Source: Microbacterium foliorum (GTDB lineage: Bacteria > Actinomycetota > Actinomycetes > Actinomycetales > Microbacteriaceae). Taken from it: a stretch of DNA of 64,000 nt. The notes beneath the pieces are model-generated. The model did not search any database and was not told the DNA's origin. It saw nothing but the letters and a program-made list of their open reading frames with translations. The stretch lies in the NCBI RefSeq assembly GCF_003367705.1, contig NZ_CP031425.1, positions 1,488,001 through 1,552,000 of the forward strand. Reading direction: 5' to 3'. Numbering within the stretch: the stretch's first letter is position 1; every line of letters begins with the position of its first letter. Below, in pieces: positions 58,576 to 64,000 of this stretch. Position numbers and translations under genes: made by a program.

Positions 58576-60252
58576 ATGTCCATCCCGCTCTCAGAACCCG
58601 CTGCCCTCGCCGACGGCACCCTCCGAGTGACCCCGCTCGGCGGACTCGGCGAGATCGGCCGCAACATGACGATCTTCGAGTTCGACGGAAAGATCCTGAT
58701 CGTCGACTGCGGCGTGCTCTTCCCCGAGGAGCACCAGCCGGGCGTCGACCTGATCCTGCCGGACTTCGAGCCCATCAAGCACCGCCTCGACGACATCGTC
58801 GGCGTCGTGCTGACCCACGGCCACGAAGACCACATCGGCGCCGTGCCGTACCTGCTGCGCCTCAAGAGCGACATCCCGGTGATCGGCTCCGGCCTCACCC
58901 TCGCCCTCGTCGAGGCGAAGCTCAAGGAACACCGCATCAAGGCGTACACGCTCACGGTGAAGGAAGGGCAGAACGAGAAGGTCGGGCCCTTCGACCTCGA
59001 GTTCGTCGCCGTGAACCACTCGATCCCGGATGCTCTCGCGGTCGCGATCCGCACCCCCGCCGGCCTCGTCCTCGCCACCGGCGACTTCAAGATGGACCAG
59101 CTCCCGCTCGACGGCCGGATCACCGACCTGCGTGCCTTCGCGCGCCTCGGCGAGGAGGGCGTCGATCTCTTCCTCGTGGACTCCACGAACGCGGACGTCC
59201 CCGGGTTCACCCCCACGGAGCGCTCGATCGGCCCCGTGCTCGACCAGGTCATCGGCAAGGCCCCGCGCCGGGTCATCGTCGCGAGCTTCTCCAGCCACGT
59301 CCACCGTGTGCAGCAGGTCCTCGACGCCGCCCACGCGCACGGCCGGCGCGTCGCCCTGCTCGGACGGAGCATGCTGCGCAACATGACGATCGCCGAAGAC
59401 CTCGGGTACCTGAAGGTGCCCAGTGGACTGCTGATCGACTACAAGAAGGCCAAGGACCTCCCCGACGACAAGATCGTGTACATGTCCACGGGGTCACAGG
59501 GCGAGCCGATGGCCGTGCTCAGCCGCATGGCGAACCTCGACCACGCGATCGAGCCGGGACCGGGCGACACGGTCATCCTCGCGTCCAGCCTGATCCCGGG
59601 CAACGAGAACGCCGTCTACCGCGTGATCGACGGCTTGACCAAGCTCGGCGCGAACGTCGTGCACAAGGCGAACGCCAAGGTGCACGTCTCCGGTCACGCC
59701 GCCGCCGGCGAGCTCATCTACTGCTACAACATCCTCAAGCCCAAGAACGTCCTCCCCGTGCACGGCGAGTACCGGCACCTGATCGCGAACGCCAAGCTCG
59801 CCCAGGACACCGGCGTCGAGGCCGAGCGCACGATCATCGCATCGAACGGCACCGTGATCGACCTGAAGGACGGCGACGCGCGCGTGGTCGGCCAGCTCGA
59901 CCTCGGGTTCGTGTACGTCGACGGCTCGACCGTCGGCGCCATCACCGACGCCGATCTCAAGGACCGTCGCATCCTCGCCGAGGAGGGCTTCGTCTCCGTC
60001 ATCGTCGTCGTGGATGCCGCGACCGGGCGGATCATCTCCGGGCCCGAGATCCACGCCCGCGGCATCGCCGAGGACGACTCCGTCTTCGACGACGTGACGC
60101 CGAAGATCATCGCCGCGCTGAAGGAGGCCTCCGGCAACGGAGTCCGCGACACGCATGCGCTCTCGCAGGTGATCCGCAGGACCATCGGTCGTTGGGTGAA
60201 CCAGAAGCTCCGTCGCCGTCCGATGATCGTCCCGCTCGTCATCGAGGCCTGA
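58576..60252 (+). CDS. rnj: Ribonuclease J
   Basis: RNase J is a 5'-3' exo- and endoribonuclease for rRNA maturation and mRNA decay. The 558-aa protein has a metallo-beta-lactamase core (LTHGHEDHIGAVPYLL with HxHxDH, then ATGDFKMDQ), a beta-CASP domain (VIVASFSSHVHRVQQV; MSTGSQGEP) and the C-terminal RNase_J domain. NVLPVHGEYRHL carries the last His. The ATG follows TGAGGAG. It lies close behind dapA, an arrangement common in actinobacteria. Confidence 0.96.
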   Translation: MSIPLSEPAALADGTLRVTPLGGLGEIGRNMTIFEFDGKILIVDCGVLFPEEHQPGVDLILPDFEPIKHRLDDIVGVVLTHGHEDHIGAVPYLLRLKSDIPVIGSGLTLALVEAKLKEHRIKAYTLTVKEGQNEKVGPFDLEFVAVNHSIPDALAVAIRTPAGLVLATGDFKMDQLPLDGRITDLRAFARLGEEGVDLFLVDSTNADVPGFTPTERSIGPVLDQVIGKAPRRVIVASFSSHVHRVQQVLDAAHAHGRRVALLGRSMLRNMTIAEDLGYLKVPSGLLIDYKKAKDLPDDKIVYMSTGSQGEPMAVLSRMANLDHAIEPGPGDTVILASSLIPGNENAVYRVIDGLTKLGANVVHKANAKVHVSGHAAAGELIYCYNILKPKNVLPVHGEYRHLIANAKLAQDTGVEAERTIIASNGTVIDLKDGDARVVGQLDLGFVYVDGSTVGAITDADLKDRRILAEEGFVSVIVVVDAATGRIISGPEIHARGIAEDDSVFDDVTPKIIAALKEASGNGVRDTHALSQVIRRTIGRWVNQKLRRRPMIVPLVIEA

Positions 60253-60322
60253 TCCTCGGCGGCGAGCCGCGTTCACAGCCGTGCGTCATGCGGCTGTAAC
60301 GCGGGCGTCGTACCCTCCAGGC

Positions 60323-60817
60323 ATGCCGGACGCCTATTCGATCCGCGCCGCCGTGCAGGCGGACGGGAGCTTCCTCGGCGACATGGTCGTCGAGGCGGCG
60401 AACTGGCGTGCCGGCGGAGCGCGTGCCCGTCATGAGATCCTCACCGCCGTCGAGCATCGTCGGTATGTCACCGGATGGATGCGACCGGCGGATGCGGGTT
60501 TCGTCGCGATCGACTCCGACGAGTCGCCGATCGGTGCGGCCTGGTATCGGATCCTCGCTCAGGACGATCCCGGCTTCGGATACGTCGGCACGGCCGTCCC
60601 CGAGCTCATCATCGGGGTGCGGCCGGTATGGCGGGCGCACGGGGTCGGTCGGGCGCTCCTGCGACGGCTGGTGGTCCATGCCCGGAGTCAGGGGCATTCC
60701 CGGATCAGCCTCAGCGTGGAGCACGACAACTTCGCGAAGGCGCTCTACCGTTCGGAGGGGTTCATCGTCACCGAGTCGGGGTCTGTGCGCGACACGATGG
60801 TGAATCGGATGTCCTGA
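60323..60817 (+). CDS. GNAT-family N-acetyltransferase
   Basis: The 164-aa protein has the acetyl-CoA binding motif in GVRPVWRAHGVGRALLRRLV (R/Q-x-x-G-x-G/A) and SLSVEHDNFAKALYRSEGF, typical of GNAT motif A/B. The substrate is unknown. I choose the ATG at 60323 because TACCCT (60311-60316) ends 7 nt before it (leaderless); the in-frame GTG at 60281 precedes that promoter and overlaps a hairpin after the RNase J gene. Confidence 0.85.
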   Translation: MPDAYSIRAAVQADGSFLGDMVVEAANWRAGGARARHEILTAVEHRRYVTGWMRPADAGFVAIDSDESPIGAAWYRILAQDDPGFGYVGTAVPELIIGVRPVWRAHGVGRALLRRLVVHARSQGHSRISLSVEHDNFAKALYRSEGFIVTESGSVRDTMVNRMS

Positions 60818-60895
60818 CGGTGCTGCGGGGAGCCGAACCGTCTGGAATGCCGCGTCATTACGGGCAATGTCGGCCTCTCGCCGTAACGTGAGAGC

Positions 60896-63637
60896 ATGGC
60901 CAGGAGCACCACGAAATCAGCGCGCGCGTCCGAGAGCGCCACGCCTCGCCCGAAGAGGCAGGCCGCTCCGAAGGCTCAGGCAGCGCCCAAGAAGTACATC
61001 GACGAAGTCGACAAGCCTCCGGTGGCGGTGCGGGCCTGGAACGGACTCGCCCACGGCGTCGGCGGGATCTTCCGGGCATTCGGACCCGAGACCCTCGAGA
61101 AGGACGACCGCCGCGACGGCTTCCCGTTCCTGCTCGTGCTGCTGGCGATCGCCGGCGCGGTCAACGAGTGGTTCTTCATCGGCAACGAGGTCGCCGCGAA
61201 CATCAGCGCCTACTCGGTGGGGCTCCTCGTCGGACGCGTGGCCTTCGTCATGCCGGTCCTTCTCCTGCTGCTCGCGGGCTGGCTGTTCCGCCATCCGTCG
61301 TCCGTGCACGACAACGGGCGCATCGGCATCGGGTTCGGGCTGTTCATCCTCGCGCTCTCGGGCTTCTGCCATACCGCGGCCGGCCGCGCCGATTCCGCGG
61401 GGATCCTCGCGCGCCCGCAGCCCAGAGACGGCATGCCGGCTCTCAGCGAAGCGGGCGGACTGTTCGGCTGGATGCTCGGGGAGCCGCTCTCCTACCTCAC
61501 GCCGATCGGTGCGTACATCCTGCTCTCGGTGCTCGCCGCCCTCAGCGTCCTGATCCTCACGAAGACGCCTCCCAACCGCATCGGTCAGCGCCTCGGCGAC
61601 CTCTACGCGTGGATGTTCGACGCGGAGCGCACCGAGAAGCCCGCCAAGGACGCCGCATCGATCGACGACGCCGACAAGGTCGACGACCCCGATGTGCTCC
61701 CGTGGTGGAGGCGCAACAAGACCGGACGCGAGGAAGACCCCGACGAGGGCACTCTCGGCTCCGACGACATCACGGCGCTGCTGACGACCGCAGAGCCGAC
61801 GCCGGCCTACGATCAGGCCGTCGTCGTCGAAGACCCCTACGACGCGGCCACCGAGGTGCTGTCCGAGGTGCGCGCGGTCGCGGACTCGCTCGCGGGGCAG
61901 CAGACCACGGCACTTCTCGACGACGGGTCCGACACCGGCGAAGCTCCCGAGCTTCCCGGTCTCGACGGCTTCGGCACCGCGGGGCCGGGGGAGCGCGGGC
62001 CGCAGGCTCCCGTCGCACCGTACATCCTGCCCTCGCCGGGTCTCCTGGTCGAGGGGCCGCCACCGGTCGTACGATCCGAGGCGACCGACAAGGTGATCGA
62101 GCAGATCACGAGCGTGCTGACCCAGTTCAAGGTCGATGCCAAGGTGACCGGCTTCTCGCGCGGTCCGACGGTCACCCAGTACGAGGTCGAGGTCGGTCAC
62201 GGCGTCAAGGTCGAGAAGATCCTGCAGCTGAGCAACAACTTCGCCTACGCGGTGGCCTCGAACGATGTGCGCATCCTCTCGCCGATCCCCGGCAAGAGCG
62301 CCATCGGCATCGAGATCCCCAACGCCGACAAGGAGATGGTCGCGCTCGGTGACGTTCTCCGCTCGCCTGCGGCGCACAAGAGCACGCATCCCATGACGAT
62401 CGGCGTCGGCAAGGACGTCGGCGGCAACATCGTCATCGCGAACCTGGCGAAGATGCCCCACCTGCTCGTGGCCGGATCCACCGGCTCGGGTAAGTCGAGC
62501 TTCGTCAACTCCATGATCACGAGCCTGCTGATGCGCGCGCGACCCAGCGATGTGCGGATGGTCCTGATCGACCCGAAGCGCGTCGAGCTGACGAGCTACG
62601 CGGGAGTGCCGCACCTCATCACGCCCATCATCACGAACCCGAAGAAGGCGGCCGAAGCGCTGCAGTGGGTCGTGAAGGAGATGGACATGCGGTACGACGA
62701 TCTCGCGTCGTTCGGGTTCCGCCACATCGACGACTTCAACCGTGCGGTCCGCGCCGGCGAAGTGCAGCTTCCGGTGGGCAGCGAGCGCGTGCTGAAGCCG
62801 TATCCGTACCTGCTCGTGGTGGTCGACGAGCTCGCCGACCTGATGATGGTCGCCCCACGCGACGTCGAGGACTCGATCGTGCGCATCACGCAGCTCGCGC
62901 GCGCGTCCGGCATCCACCTGGTGCTGGCCACACAGCGACCGAGCGTCGACGTGGTGACCGGCCTGATCAAGGCGAACGTCCCGTCCCGCCTCGCCTTCGC
63001 GGTGACCAGCGTCACCGACAGCCGCGTCATCCTCGACAGTCCCGGAGCCGACAAGCTGATCGGGCAGGGTGATGCGCTCTTCTCTCCGATGGGATCGTCC
63101 AAGCCCTTCCGTCTGCAGGGCGCATGGGTGGACGAGAAGGAGATCGACGCCGTCGTCAAGCACGTCACGCGTCAAGCACGCCCCGACTACCGTCCCGACG
63201 TGCAGGAGGCGCTGGAGCCGACGAAGAAGAAGGAGGTCGACGAGGACATCGGCGACGACCTCGAGCTCCTGCTCGCGGCCGCCGAGCTCATCGTCTCCTC
63301 GCAGTTCGGCTCGACGTCGATGCTGCAGCGCAAGCTCCGTGTCGGTTTCGCGAAGGCCGGACGCCTCATGGATCTGCTCGAGTCCCGCGAGATCGTCGGG
63401 CCCTCCGAAGGATCGAAGGCGCGTGACGTGTTGGCCACAGCGGAGCAGCTGCCTCAGGTCATGGCCAAGCTGCGCGGTGATGATGGTCCTGCCGCAAACG
63501 CGGCACCGGCGGCTGTCGGAGCCACGGCCGCGGGCACGCCGCACGATCCGGTCGAGGCCCAGTTCCAGGGGCTGCCCGTGGTGGAGTCGGACGACGATGG
63601 CGATGAAGACGCCTGGGGATTGACGGGGCGCGACTGA
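60896..63637 (+). CDS. ftsK: DNA translocase FtsK
   Basis: FtsK moves chromosome ends across the septum for dimer resolution. The 913-aa protein has a basic start, four TM segments (residues about 75-225) and an acidic linker. The motor has Walker A in [10 protein letters not shown] near residue 528 and Walker B in [12 protein letters not shown]. The C-terminal gamma winged helix is [34 protein letters not shown] (60884-60889) ends 7 nt before the ATG (leaderless). The stop shares one base with the next ATG, coupling pgsA. Confidence 0.97.
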   Translation: MARSTTKSARASESATPRPKRQAAPKAQAAPKKYIDEVDKPPVAVRAWNGLAHGVGGIFRAFGPETLEKDDRRDGFPFLLVLLAIAGAVNEWFFIGNEVAANISAYSVGLLVGRVAFVMPVLLLLLAGWLFRHPSSVHDNGRIGIGFGLFILALSGFCHTAAGRADSAGILARPQPRDGMPALSEAGGLFGWMLGEPLSYLTPIGAYILLSVLAALSVLILTKTPPNRIGQRLGDLYAWMFDAERTEKPAKDAASIDDADKVDDPDVLPWWRRNKTGREEDPDEGTLGSDDITALLTTAEPTPAYDQAVVVEDPYDAATEVLSEVRAVADSLAGQQTTALLDDGSDTGEAPELPGLDGFGTAGPGERGPQAPVAPYILPSPGLLVEGPPPVVRSEATDKVIEQITSVLTQFKVDAKVTGFSRGPTVTQYEVEVGHGVKVEKILQLSNNFAYAVASNDVRILSPIPGKSAIGIEIPNADKEMVALGDVLRSPAAHKSTHPMTIGVGKDVGGNIVIANLAKMPHLLVAGSTGSGKSSFVNSMITSLLMRARPSDVRMVLIDPKRVELTSYAGVPHLITPIITNPKKAAEALQWVVKEMDMRYDDLASFGFRHIDDFNRAVRAGEVQLPVGSERVLKPYPYLLVVVDELADLMMVAPRDVEDSIVRITQLARASGIHLVLATQRPSVDVVTGLIKANVPSRLAFAVTSVTDSRVILDSPGADKLIGQGDALFSPMGSSKPFRLQGAWVDEKEIDAVVKHVTRQARPDYRPDVQEALEPTKKKEVDEDIGDDLELLLAAAELIVSSQFGSTSMLQRKLRVGFAKAGRLMDLLESREIVGPSEGSKARDVLATAEQLPQVMAKLRGDDGPAANAAPAAVGATAAGTPHDPVEAQFQGLPVVESDDDGDEDAWGLTGRD

Positions 63638-64000
63638 TGGGCATCCCACGCCAGCTCCCGAACGCGATCACGGTGGCGCGGATTCCGCTCGCTGTCGTCT
63701 TCTTCGTCGTTCTCCTCCTCGGAGGCACGTACGGCATCGACGACCTCGCGATGCGATGGGTCGCCGGAATCCTCTTCATCGTCGCGATCTCGACCGACTG
63801 GGTAGACGGGTATCTCGCCCGACGGTTCGACATCGTCAGCGACTTCGGCAAACTCTGGGATCCGATCGCGGACAAGCTCCTCACCGGAGCCGGTTTCGTC
63901 GGGCTCGCCATTCTCGGAGAGCTGCAGTGGTGGCTCGTCGTGGTCATCCTGGTCCGCGAGATCGGCATCACGGTGCACCGACTGGTCGTTGCGAAGGAGC
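63637..64000 (+). CDS. pgsA: CDP-diacylglycerol-glycerol-3-phosphate 3-phosphatidyltransferase, 3' end outside window
   Basis: The open frame runs from ATG 63637 to the window edge (121 codons). The protein begins [20 protein letters not shown] and contains the CDP-alcohol phosphotransferase motif DWVDGYLARRFD...GKLWDPIADK (DG-x2-AR-x8-G-x3-D-x3-D). NAITVARI is the usual PgsA start. It makes phosphatidylglycerol phosphate. The start overlaps the ftsK stop by one base. The neighbourhood ftsK-pgsA is standard in actinobacteria. Confidence 0.95.
   Translation, partial: MGIPRQLPNAITVARIPLAVVFFVVLLLGGTYGIDDLAMRWVAGILFIVAISTDWVDGYLARRFDIVSDFGKLWDPIADKLLTGAGFVGLAILGELQWWLVVVILVREIGITVHRLVVAKE

Noticed and set aside
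60271-60300. ACAGCCG...CGGCTGT as an RNase J terminator
   Set aside because: The stem has only 7 pairs with a 9-nt loop and no T-tract, and part of it precedes the GNAT promoter. It is too weak to list as a terminator.
1-64000. tRNA/rRNA genes, IS elements, prophage, integrase or attachment sites
   Set aside because: By eye I saw no T-loop-like GGTTCGA-type elements with cloverleaf context, no transposase or integrase motifs and no duplicated insertion boundaries. A tRNA scan would be needed to be certain.

Overview
The window is high-GC, densely packed chromosomal DNA of an actinobacterium. Short operons with 1-8 nt stop/start overlaps, many GTG starts, strong GC at third codon positions, and the mix of genes (ATP-type PFK with the actinobacterial Gly/Lys signature, DUF5302, DUF4395, a pfam13601-like winged-helix regulator, a CE1758/CE1759-like flavin pair) fit Microbacteriaceae, most likely Microbacterium. 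That placement is inference from family resemblance; nothing was searched. I see no IS element, prophage, CRISPR array, tRNA or rRNA. The region reads as core genome with a few accessory insertions.

Layout. 1-3 kb: a partial PNPOx-like protein, a LOG-family protein and a flavin amine oxidase. 3.1-13.9 kb: the translation/RNA cluster nusA-ylxR-infB-rbfA, then a LuxR-type regulator and a divergent mutY, then truB, two small membrane proteins and ribF. 14-21.5 kb: SNF2-type helicase, pfkA, oligopeptidase B, PiT phosphate transporter and a coupled small membrane protein. 21.6-29 kb: TetR/phosphodiesterase divergent pair, aspA, FAH-family protein, PrsW-like protease, FKBP, YceI, rpsO. 29.1-39 kb: a membrane protein with its winged-helix regulator, a 2OG-Fe(II) oxygenase, the efeUOB iron-uptake operon, an acyltransferase/serine hydrolase pair, and a luciferase-like monooxygenase with an FMN reductase. 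39.1-47 kb: a CitA/CitB-type two-component system next to dctA, DUF5302, DedA, a glycosyltransferase-SGNH hydrolase fusion, and UDP-glucose dehydrogenase. 47-64 kb: pnp, aldo/keto reductase, histidine phosphatase, dapB, OsmC, a thioredoxin-like/DUF4395 pair, thyA-dfrA-SDR, Nudix hydrolase, a free-standing EF-Tu domain-2-like protein, dapA, RNase J, GNAT, ftsK and the 5' part of pgsA.

How the genes work together. Two RNA-decay enzymes (PNPase, RNase J) and the transcription-translation cluster form the information core. dapB and dapA supply lysine and diaminopimelate, and thyA-dfrA supplies dTMP and recycles folate. efeUOB takes up ferrous iron behind a palindrome placed on its transcription start. 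AspA makes fumarate and DctA imports C4-dicarboxylates; DctA is probably controlled by the adjacent two-component system.

The most consistent signal the gene list does not show is promoter architecture. At 22 genes a TANNNT-like -10 hexamer ends 7 or 8 nt before the start codon, which predicts leaderless mRNAs. This spacing also settles several start codons (mutY, the oligopeptidase, dapA, the GNAT protein). Other structures of note are paired CTTTCC-N4-GGAAAG palindromes, two hairpins in the pnp leader, a perfect 20-bp-arm palindrome before pfkA, a 23-nt tandem repeat running out of a coding sequence, and a terminator hairpin whose arms carry both stop codons of two convergent genes. I did not find an obviously new multi-gene system; the regulatory architecture and the GT-SGNH fusion are the best leads.
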